From assembly GCA_025667525.1 (NCBI GenBank), contig CM046876.1, forward strand, positions 23,833,224 through 23,897,223: a stretch of 64,000 nt of DNA, in the 5' to 3' direction. The notes under the pieces are model-generated. The model made no database searches. It was not told the DNA's origin and saw only the letters and a program-made list of their open reading frames with translations. The position numbers and the translations under genes were made by a program. Of the stretch, positions 54,707 through 64,000 are shown piece after piece (within the stretch, counting starts at the first letter, position 1; each line of letters starts with the position of its first letter). Source of the DNA: Glebionis coronaria. Taxonomy: Eukaryota > Streptophyta > Magnoliopsida > Asterales > Asteraceae.

Positions 54707-57034
54707 ATCTCCCCCTAAGGGGTGATCATGTAATATGTGACTTCACTTCATTTTTGTTGTAGACTTTAAAGCTCGATGTCTTGAGAGTTTCTTCATAGTT
54801 CATTTCATGACTTGTGATCTTGGATCTTTGATCTTTGCCTTGACTTGATCTTGACACTTTGCCAGCTTGTGTTCTTGTGTCTTTCCCCACATACTCATGT
54901 TTTGTGTTGACTTGAAAGCTTGTTAACAATCTCCCTTGATCATCAGAGTAGCGGAAGTCTTTGTCTTTAGATGTTCTTGAGCTTTCTTTATTTACATAAG
55001 CATGTGGTCTTGAATTACGACTCTTGAAGTTACGTCACCGTTTGCATTCCTCCGGTTTCCCGTTATACAGTAAGAGTACTGTACTTGTGATTAGGTAAGT
55101 TCAAAGAACTTCCTTGATAGGGTTTCCGGCTGTGGTAGCCGTTCTCAATACTTGAATATATCAAAAGATAATTCAAAGTAAGGAGTGAATTATGCAGTTC
55201 CATTCTGCTGATTAAGTCGTCAATTCAATTTCCTGGAACAAGTTTGAATCAATTAAGAATCAAACCATCATTGCTTTCCAGTTGACACAAGTTTGATTCA
55301 TATAAAATCGCACAAGTTACCTACCGCAATGCTGCTTGATGATGACACTAGAAGGATTTCCATTTGTCACTGTAAATACTGAAAAGTATTACTCTGAATG
55401 TTCTGGCAAGATCATAAAGATATTGCGTCGAGACCTGGAACGAGTTTGAATCAATTAAGAATCAAACCACTATTGCTTTCCATTTAGCATATGTTCAATT
55501 CAAAGTGAATCGTACATATGACCTACCGCAGTGATGTTTGATGTTAACACTGGAAGGATTTCCATTCATCACTGTGAATACCAGAGAGTATCACTCTGAA
55601 TGTTCTAGAAATACCACGAGGATAGAGCGTAAGACTCTGTAAATTATCGCTTGTGTTTTAATGATGAACAACAATTGATATATGGAATAAGTGTCCTAAT
55701 GAGATTTTTTGATGAATCTCGTTGGCTCTAGACTCTATAAGTGCACGTTTATTTGGTGATCAGAGGCTGGAGCAGACTGCCACCTATTCAATATCTACTA
55801 TCTCGGAGTGAGAAAGTCGATAGAAATGAGTTGAACTCCGTGACAATAAAACAAACTTCTTTTGAGAGAAGCTTGAGTAGGCTGGTAAGGGTTGTGCTTT
55901 GCATCACTGGGTCCATGATGCTTTGTCTTCAATACAAGAAATCATCAACGTGATTCTAATAGTAGATGTATTGACCCGGTTTCTGCCTAAGTTGCATGGA
56001 GGGCTATTTCTTTTCACCCTTTATCCTTACATTTCTCTTTCATTCTTCAACCCCTTCAATGCTTACTAAGACGTCATAACTAGCACCTTGTTATGATTGT
56101 TCCAGTGCTAGCTTAAGTCATTAATCGGCATTATTCCTGTACACTCAACTACTCCATCATTCCTAAGGATTTCTAAGTTCTAATGGATTGTCCATGGGAA
56201 GATCCCTCCAGTTCTGGTAGGATCATAGGACGAGTACCTAACCACCTTTTGACACCAATATCGTCGTGCGTAATTGTGTTGTAGGTATAGGTATCGTAAC
56301 CAGTGAAACTTTCTATATCACAAAAAATGCTCCCCCTACATATGTGCATCATACAAAGAAGGTTTTTGTACATATTAGGAAGAGAAAGCACTTATATCAA
56401 AGATCTTATCCAAGAATGAAGCATTTTTTATCACATTTTAATCACTATTCTCCCCCTCAAAAATTACATGAAGTTGAAATTTTTATGTAACTAGTGATAA
56501 AACATGGAGAGAATAATGTGTCATGAAAAGTTAGAACAAATGTTTATAAAATCATTATACTCCCCCTCGAAAAGAGAATCTAATAAAATTAGGGGAGTAT
56601 ATGAGCACATAGTTTTGAAAGACTTTGAAAATTTGTGCTCAAAAATCCGAGAAGATTTGTGTTCATGAGCTTAAAACTTTGAATGTTTTGATATAAGCTC
56701 ATGACCGAGAAAAATGAAGTTCTCGTTGTTGAGGATAAGTCAAAGACTTTCCTTTATTTAGGGACCGAGTTATAGTCTGACATGTGACTATAAGCCATTA
56801 TGAGAAGAAAATAGAAAAAACATGTTTTGTAAAAATTTGAACTCTCATTCGAACTTTATGTACGTACCCGTGTCGTTATTGAGCGACATTTCTAAGTGCG
56901 TCCATATTATCGATGTTGAGAGACATGTCGGAGAAGAATATTTTTGATATTTTTGAAAGATTTTCTCATTTTTCATTTTGTTTTTATAGATTTTATATTT
57001 TTGTATTTTGATTTTCTGATAGATATATACAAGG
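54707..57034 (-). other. Long 3' untranslated region of the decayed copia element
   Basis: The 2.3 kb between RNase H and the 3' LTR contain no ORF of note. Two tandem units of about 200 bp lie at 55232-55433 and 55434-55620. Three internal AGGGGGAG motifs lie at 56330-56567. The space may hold the ruins of a third gene, as in the intact Sirevirus, but I recognise none. Confidence 0.6.
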
Positions 57035-58440
57035 TTACTGTGAATGTGTAAGACGTTCAAGTTCATCTGGAGTGAAACTACGCATACCAAGTCGACGAAC
57101 CAAGAATTCAAATCTGTCTTGAGAAAGAGCTTTGGTGAAGATGTCGGCTAGTTGGTAGTCCGTCTTGACAAAATACAGTTCAATCGTTCCTAGTTCCACA
57201 TGCTCCTTTATGAAATGGAATCGGACATCTATGTGCTTGGTTTTGGAGTGTTGTACCGGGTTGCAGGATATGGGTATGGCTGATTGTGAATCACAATAGA
57301 TAGGAACTTTGTTAAAGTGAAAGCCATAATCCGTGAGTTGTGTTCTCATCCAAAGGACTTGATCACTACACACGGATAGAGACACATATTCTGCTTCCAC
57401 GGTGGACAACGCCGTACAATCCTGTTTTCTTGAGGACCACCTGACTAGCTTCTCGCCTAAGAATTGTGCTCCACTGGAAGTGCTTTTGAATGTATCATGA
57501 CATCCTTCATGGTCGGCATCTGAAAAACCAGTGAAATTAAAACCAGAATCCTTCGTATACCAGAGACCCATGTGAATGATTCCCCGGAGATAACGAATGA
57601 TCCTTTTAACCTCCTTGAGGTGCTTCTCGGTTGGCTTAACCTGGTATCGAGCACATAAACAAGTAGCATGCATAATGTCCGGTCTACTTGAGGTTAAGTA
57701 CATAAGGGACCCGATCATACTTCGGTATTTTGTAGCATCTAAAAATGTCCCTTTCTTATCCAAATCAAGCTTGTGTTTAGTGTCCATTGGAGTACCAATA
57801 GGATCACAGTTTTCCATTCCAAATTTCTTTAGAATTTCAAGCACATATTTGGCCTGATATATGAAAATGCCACAGGGGGATTGGTGAACTTGGAGACCAA
57901 GAAAAATATCATTTCCCCCATCATGGACATTTCAAATCGACTTTTTATAAGGTCGGTAAATAATATGGAATATTTTGGGTTAGTAGAACCAAATATAATA
58001 TCATCTACATAGACCTGAGCCACCAATATGTCGTTGTCGTAGTGCTTGATAAACAACGTTGGGTCAATGGTTCCTTTGCTGAATTGATTTTGGAGAAGAA
58101 ATGATGATAATTCGTCGTACCATCCCCTCGGTGCTTGTTTCAAATCATAAATTGCCTTTTTCAACTTGTAGACATGGCTTGGATGTTCGGTGTTGATGAA
58201 ACCTTCAGGTTGACATACATACACATCTTCTTTTAACGATCCATTCAAGAAAGCCGTCTTCACGTCCATTTGATACACAGTGAACGATTTGTGTGCAGCG
58301 TATGCCAAGAAAATCCTAATAACTTCCATCCGAGCAACCGGGGCGAAGGATTCTGCGAAATCAATTCCCTCCTTTTGTTTATAACCTCTCACAACTAACC
58401 GAGTCTTGTTTCTAATGACCGTTTACTCTTCATCCATCTT
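57035..58440 (-). pseudogene. pol: Reverse transcriptase and RNase H remnant of the decayed copia
   Basis: The RT (58392-57829) reads [31 protein letters not shown] and the intact site [11 protein letters not shown] frameshift near 57840 moves to the next frame, which holds the connection ([16 protein letters not shown]) and RNase H ([24 protein letters not shown]) to the stop at 57035. In the RNase H motif the usual SSAEAEY reads STVEAEY. Upstream, a stop and shift near 58400 separate it from the N-terminal RT. Confidence 0.83.
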
Positions 58441-59092
58441 GTTTTTGAATAACCATTTCAGGGGTAAGGGGATCAATATTATCCGGGCGTGGTACTAACT
58501 CCCATACATCTAGCCAGATGAATTGATTGAGCTCTTCTTGCATAGACTCAATCCATGATGCATCGGTCATTGGTTCTTTAACACTTGCTGGTTCCATTGT
58601 ACTGACTGATAGTGCATAGATACACATATCACCGTCGGTACGCAACTGATTTCGTATTGAGACTGGTCGTGAGAGATTTCCAATCACTTGAACCAAAGGA
58701 TGATTCTTAGTCCATTTTTGTTCATGTGGAAGTGTATGAGAAACTTGATGCGAGCTCGACGGATCCACATATGGTGTTGAAGGCTGAGTAGTGCTTGTGG
58801 AAGCCGCAAATGGATTAACAAACTCATGTTCGTTGAGCATCGCATTGTTTGCATTTTCAGCAACTATTTCATTCTGAAGATGAACATGATTAGGAATTTG
58901 CTGAGAATGTTGTTCAGTTGCGTCAACAGTCGAAGAAGTGGTTGGAATGTTTGGAGTCAATATGGTTGAGGTTGATGTATATGGTGCAAAAACGGATGTC
59001 GTTGGTGTAGATGCAATTGGTGGTTCTGGAACTACCGTAGCAGGTGAAGCCGGGGCATTTTGAGGAACACCAAATGACGAAGGACCCTCCAT
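58430..59092 (-). pseudogene. pol: Pol linker between integrase and RT
   Basis: A 220-codon frame holds a Thr/Ser/Pro-rich linker and the conserved WIESMQEELNQF segment that precedes RT in copia elements. It is out of frame with both neighbours, and the expected KTKWVFKNK-like region is missing or changed near 58440. Confidence 0.7.
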
Positions 59093-59209
59093 ATATTCAT
59101 CATAAATTGGTCCAAATAAAACTTACAAGTCACGTTCCGAAGGTTGTAATGATGAGATTGCTGACGGTGCAAATTGAAGCGCGAGTCCTGAACTTACGTG
59201 TCCAGAAGT

Positions 59210-60334
59210 CTAACCTTGAAGCTCGGGATGTGAACTTCTATGTTGAGAGGCCATACCCGAGAGTTCATCAAAGGTAACATTCATAGTCTCCATTACCTTT
59301 CTTTTCCTTCGATTATAAACCATGTAAGCACAAGCAGTTGAAGAATAACCAATGAAAAAGCCAATATCACCTTTAGGTTCAAGTTTACCGATATCTTCAC
59401 GATCATTCTTCGGATAACATAAAGCACCGAAGACATGTAAAAAAGAAATATCCGGTTTTCTTCCATTAATGATCTCATAAGGTGTTTTGTTGAAACGGGT
59501 GTGAATAATGGAGCGGTTTTGAGTATAACATGCAGTTGCTATAGCGTCGACCCAAAGAAATAACGGTGCACTGGAGGAGAGAAGCATCGTCCGAGCAGCT
59601 TCAACTAACGTACGATTCCTCCGTTCCACAACTCCATCCTGCTCTGGAGTTCTTACAGCCGAAGTTTGATGAGAAATCCCAACTTCGTCAAAATAAGCTT
59701 TCAGTTTCTGATTGGTGAATTCTGTACCGTTATCCGATCTTTCAATGATAACAGGGGCTTGAAATAGCACTTGTGTTTTCTTCAAGAAATTGATAACTAC
59801 ATCAGGGGCTTCATCTTTCGAAGCAAGAAAATGAACCCATGTGTAACGAGAATAATCATCCACAATCACAAGGACATATCGCTTTCCATTAATGCTTTTG
59901 ATTCTCATTGGGCCATACAAATCCATATGAAGGAGATGCAACCTATTCGTCGAATTTGGAACAGGTTTGGGTTTGTGAGGCTTCTTCTTGCTTTTAGCTT
60001 GCTCACATGATGGAAAAAGATGGTCTTTAGTATATTTGAACTTTGGAAGACCGGTAACGAGATCATCTTTTGCAAATTTAGTGATGGCATCGAAATTGAG
60101 ATGAGATAACCTTTGATGTCATAACCATGACTTTGTTGAAGTGGCCCGGGCCATGAGACAAATTGGAGATGCAGCAGACATTTGAAAAAGATCAATGGTG
60201 TAAAGATTGGTGGTACGATTTCCTTTCAACAAATTAATTCCTTCAAGATCCCTAACAAAGCATGTATGACTTTTGAAAGCTACCTCCAAATCTGAATCAC
60301 AGAATTGCCCAACCGAGAACAAATTGTGTCCCAA
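59210..60334 (-). pseudogene. pol: Integrase remnant of the decayed copia
   Basis: The catalytic core reads from 59941 ([34 protein letters not shown]). Compared with the usual [10 protein letters not shown], Asn and Ala are replaced, but the acidic residues remain. The pre-integrase part lies in other frames (60119-60334 and 59905-60195), so shifts near 60120 and 59950 break it. Confidence 0.8.
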
Positions 60335-60352
60335 GCCATCAACAAAAGATAC

Positions 60353-62040
60353 TCAGGTGATGATAATATTTCCCCAATGAAGATCACCATAGCCTAGAAT
60401 TGCAGCAACATGATCATTTCCAAATCGAACAGTTCTCATAAAACGCCATACAAAGTTCTTGAGAAGGCTTCGATTCCCAGTCATATGTTTGGAACAGCCC
60501 GAGTCCACGCACCAGAGACAAATTTCAACAGCCTCAGAGGGACCGTCTGAATCATAAACGGGAGCTCTGTCGACATGCATTCTTGAGGTAGATGCTTGTT
60601 GTAAGTTTGCCATCAAGATGTAGTTGGCATTCACCTCTTCTTCCTCGTCATATTTTGCAGCAGAAGCTATAAGATCCAATTCCTCAGCTTGAAGTGGAAT
60701 CTCTGCCTCTTCTTTTTGTGCTATGAGAAGCTGAGTCTGAAGATAAGTAGCATCCCTCTTCTTTTTGGCTGTACAATCTCGAGCATAATGACCAATTCCC
60801 CTGCAGTTGTAGCACTGAACCTGACGATTGTTGTTTCCATTTCCCGTACCAGTATTCTCAGCCCTTGCAGCCACAATGTTTCCCATCTGATTACCAACCG
60901 CTGGCACAACTATTAACCCATTCTGATTACCCGCATTTGGAACATTCGGATTCTGACCATGAATTTGTCCATACTGATTTCCTGCATTCCCAACATTCTG
61001 ACCATATTGTGTCCCCGTGTTCCCAGAAGCTACCAATTGGCGATCTTGATTCGCATTCAAGAAAGGTTGAGCAATCTGCCTATTTCTAGTGTTCGAGGAG
61101 ATTCTCTTATTGTTGTTGGTGGGGTTAATGGTAAATTTGAATGCCTTTGCAAGAAGAGCAAGACCAGTATTAATCGCATGAGTTGGGTCGGTGATGTCAT
61201 CAAAACAGGCAATGGGTTGTTGTAAGTAGTTAGCAACAGGAAGTTGATATCCATAGGGGGTGAGTTGTTGTTGTTGTTGTTGTGGCATGAAGTTACTTGA
61301 TGAGTATTAATGGTAAGGTACCATGGGATATGACATAGATGATGGAGAGTTTGCCATAAAAGCCAATGGATCTTGTATCTTGGCACGTCTTTCAGCCCTA
61401 ACTTCGTTAGCTTCATCCTGATTCATCTTCAAATAATCATATACTTGAGTTTAGTCCACGACATGAAGATCCTTGGTTTGATGACAAGAGTGACATATCG
61501 TGACCATTCAGAAGGAAGATTATCAAGAAATTTGATGTTTGCAGCAATTTGTGCAGGTTCATGTTTGTTTCTTCTAAGATGATTCATGAGGGTTGAAAAC
61601 CGATGATAGTAAGGTTCAATTTGTTCCCCTTCAGTAGACGTAAATTTCTCCCATTCACGAAGCAACTTAGTTTCCTTTTCTTGTAAACCGATTTCACTCC
61701 CCTTCATCATTTTCTAAATCCTAAGCCACATCTCGTGTGCGGTTTCACAACTATCGACAACAATATAAACATCTTCAGGAAGTCCCATTAGAATGACTTG
61801 AATTGCTTGATCATCGGCGTCGAGTTGTTTGGATTCAGCTTTAGTTAATTCTTCATCCGTTTGCTCATGACTAGAGTCAGCCACTGGGTTAGCATTCGTA
61901 GGGTCCCCAGGCACAATAATTGTTCTTCTAACATACAGACCTCTTTGAATCGAGTTGACAATCAATTTTCCCAAAGGTTTACATTTTGCATAACGAAGGA
62001 GACGACTAGCGCATGTAGTGTAGTTCTCCTTGGTGAGCAT
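60353..62040 (-). pseudogene. gag: gag and protease remnant of the decayed copia
   Basis: The gag N-terminus (MLTKENYTTCASRLLRYAK) lies at 62040-61714, a middle piece (MKGSEIGLQEKETKLLREWE) at 61710-61429, and the C-terminal part at 61288-60353. The last carries Gln/Asn-rich repeats, a zinc knuckle CYNCRGIGHYARDC and the protease motif WCVDSGCSKHMTG. Stops and shifts at about 61712, 61430-61290 and 60340 separate the pieces. The Asn/Gln-rich GNQYGQ / GNQNG repeats near 60900-61060 are notable. Confidence 0.83.
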
Positions 62041-62657
62041 GGGTGGACGATTCTCAATACCCGCAGCATAAATATCTTGTTGAGCAATTTTTCGGAATTA
62101 TGGCAATTTTTCGGAATAATGATGTTTCTTCGGAATATTGGTACTTCTTCGGAATAATGGTGTTTTTTTCGGAATAATGGTGTTTTCGGAATAATGATGT
62201 TTCTTCGGAATATTGGTACTTCTTCGGAATAATGGTGTATTTCGGATAAAAACGGTTTTTCGGAAAAAAATGGGAATTTTTGGAGAAAATATTTTCGGAT
62301 AAAAGGGGTTTTTCGGAAAAATGGGAATTTTCGGAAAAGTATTTTCGGAAAAATGACTGTTTTTCGGAATACTAAACCCTTTTCCGAAGATATATAAAAT
62401 TCGGATGAACTTGGTATTTTTCGGAATAACAAACCCTTTTGCGAAGATTGTGTCTGAAAACACAAACTGGCAACACCAAAAACCACGAATAACCAACAGC
62501 CAATCCACGAATCAACCAAAAACCAATCCACGAATCTATATACCACCAATTCCAATCAATTCCACCAATCTAAACCAAAAACCCACAAGTTCGAAATCCA
62601 AAATCAACAATAAATCAACACCAAGGCTAACTACGAATCCCTAGGCTCTGATACCAC
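62041..62657 (-). other. Leader of the decayed copia with TTCGGAATAATGG repeats
   Basis: Between the gag start and the primer site, about 62085-62420 is built from degenerate tandem copies of TTCGGAATAATGGTGTTT and shorter TTTTCGGAAA units. The minus strand is open through the repeats (frame 62555-61962 with recurring FRRNIIIPK peptides) and runs past the gag start in another frame. The primer site is at 62644-62657. Confidence 0.7.
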
Positions 62658-63021
62658 TTGTTTAACTTAATCACACGACTAACCAAACACGAATAACATG
62701 ATGAAGATTAAACCAAAAAAGAAAGATTAGATTAAGATGAAAAAAAGAAATACAAAGTGTTGGTGATTTTCTAGCGAGAGAAACAAACACACCTTTCTCT
62801 CTCTAAAACTATAAAATGGAAAAGCACACACACAAATGAGGTATAGGAGGCCTTTTATACTAAGAAGGAAATGTCTAGGAGGCCTTCCTCATTTGTGTGT
62901 TCGGGACTAAATCCCGTTACATAACCAATAATAACTAAAAAATCTCGACATCATTAAATGACATTTTTCATGAGCTTCGCAACGATATATTATATGACCA
63001 TCACTTTAGTTACTTCTAACA
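62658..63021 (-). repeat. 5' LTR of the decayed copia element
   Basis: 364 bp, direct copy of 54343-54706. It is followed on the minus strand by GTGGTATCAGAGCC, the primer site. Confidence 0.88.
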
Positions 63022-63575
63022 CATTCCCCTACGAAAATAACATCATCAACACAAAATAATGAGATAACTTCAACTGATCTTGAAGATGAAGACCGGTAAA
63101 GGTACCATCATTTACCGCCCTAGATACCGAAAAATGAAGCGACTCCATAACCAAAATAAAAAGCAAAGGCGCCAAAGTATCTCCTTGTTTGAGGACACAA
63201 GAAATAGGGAACTCACTCGTAGGGCTGCCATTAATAAGAATCGAGGCCATGTTGGAAGAAAAGATACCTTTGATCCAAGAGCACCATCTAGGACCAAATC
63301 CAAACGCGAAAAGTACCTCTTAAAGAAAATCCCATCTAACGGAGTCGTACGCCTTAGCGAAATCTACTTTAAAAATTACGGATTGTTTCTTCTTCCGTTT
63401 GCACCAAGAAATAATATTATTAAAAATGAATGGGCCATCAAGGATTTGCCGGTTCTTGATAAACGCTGATTGAGTGTTAGAAACTAAATGCGAAATAACA
63501 ATGCCAAGACGATTTAATTGTACCTTATATATCTCACATTGAGAAGTATGTTTTCTTCTTCTCTCCATTGTCGTC
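63022..63575 (-). pseudogene. LINE remnant, copy 2, 5' segment (RT palm)
   Basis: On the minus strand the RT starts at about 63568 within its N-terminal part (NTQSAFIKNRQILDGPFIFN, VIFKVDFAKAYDSVRWDFL). After a shift it continues with the 63029-63250 frame (VLKQGDTLAPLLFILVMESL, GTFTGLHLQDQLKLS). The endonuclease domain is absent, so the copy was 5'-truncated on insertion. It is cut by the copia element just before the YTDD site. Confidence 0.82.
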
Positions 63576-64000
63576 TCTAACTCCTTACCGGTAAAAACAT
63601 CAAAGTTCTTTTTTTCTCATTTAATTCTTTTTAACATTGAGGGGTTGTTTTGATTTTTTTTAACAATCAACCCAACGCTGGTGTGCGGCATGGTAACATT
63701 GGGTCGGGTTTGATGTTACGATACCTAGTGCTCTTGGGAAGCGTTGTGATACTATTTTATCTCAAATGATTACTACAATTTTTTTATGTTTCAGTTTTAT
63801 CGTCTACTATTAAAAGCAGATAAGAAAATTTTATCAAATTTACTATATTATTTTTCGTTGAAATTAATATCGCTAGCTTTAAATAAAAGTTAATTAATTA
63901 AAAGCAAAATTGTCATTATATGAAAGAAACACTTAAATAGGTCAGCATCCAAATACATACCTTTTGTGTTTCAAAATGGAGTAGTTTAGTATACTATTTT
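63576..64000. other. Right flank, nothing recognised
   Basis: This A/T-rich sequence has no ORF, repeat or element end that I recognise. Confidence 0.4.

Larger units (their letters stand above)
54343..63021 (-). mobile_element. Decayed Ty1/copia retrotransposon, 8.7 kb, Sirevirus-like
   Basis: Two 364-bp LTRs (3' LTR 54343-54706, 5' LTR 62658-63021) differ at 13 positions. The perfect duplication CATTC flanks the element (54338-54342, 63022-63026). A tRNA-Met primer site lies at 62644-62657 and the purine tract at 54709-54716, with further AGGGGGAG copies at 56330-56337, 56450-56457 and 56560-56567. Repeated purine tracts are a Sirevirus hallmark, although the LTR is short for that group. 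gag-pol is broken in several places. The uninterrupted LINE sequence in copy 1 (about 44096-44110) confirms the insertion point. Confidence 0.9.

Overview
This window is plant nuclear DNA. Two host genes have introns with GT/AG borders, and the rest is mostly nested retrotransposons, as in a large eudicot genome. The style of the Sirevirus-type copia elements suggests Asteraceae, but that is an inference. The host genes are a CCG-BINDING PROTEIN 1 (CBP1/MEE14)-like gene on the plus strand (28600-30353, 3 exons, 197 aa) and a phragmoplast-orienting kinesin of the KIN-12/POK class on the minus strand (31135-42002, 29 exons, about 2128 aa). Both reading frames can be followed across every intron without a break.

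Layout. 1-5600: remains of a minus-strand retroelement, with a 389-aa ORF, an LTR end plus PBS at 4024-4570, and three copies of a four-unit palindromic repeat. 5600-7356: 3' end of a plus-strand Sirevirus-like element with a 1.4-kb LTR. About 7713-28072: an old element with long terminal inverted repeats, holding a Tourist-like MITE (8199-8555), a very young 12.3-kb Sirevirus (9237-21526, TSD GAGCT) and an older copia element (21972-28037, TSD AGATA). 28600-30353: CBP1-like gene with a MITE in intron 2. 31135-42002: the kinesin, with a 1.5-kb non-coding TRIM-like element (36925-38447, identical LTRs) in intron 15, starting 6 nt from a splice donor. 42003-63575: the kinesin promoter, a LINE, and a tandem duplicate of kinesin 5' end + promoter + LINE. 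The second LINE copy is split by a 7.7-kb non-coding LARD (45649-53395) and an 8.7-kb copia element (54343-63021).

How the parts relate. The kinesin carries an exact M-phase activator (MSA) motif upstream, as expected for a cytokinesis gene, and the duplicated promoter fragment keeps one too. Its coiled-coil tail has grown by exon duplication. The Sirevirus has gag, pol and a third gene after pol. That third gene reads as two exons around an 846-nt intron made largely of five 102-bp hairpin repeats carrying polypurine-tract-like motifs. LTR differences, counted by eye, order the insertions: TRIM (0/358) and Sirevirus (2/870) youngest, then LARD (about 28/2888), copia in the TIR element (about 9/462), and copia in the LINE (13/364).

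No tRNA, rRNA or CRISPR array was recognised.
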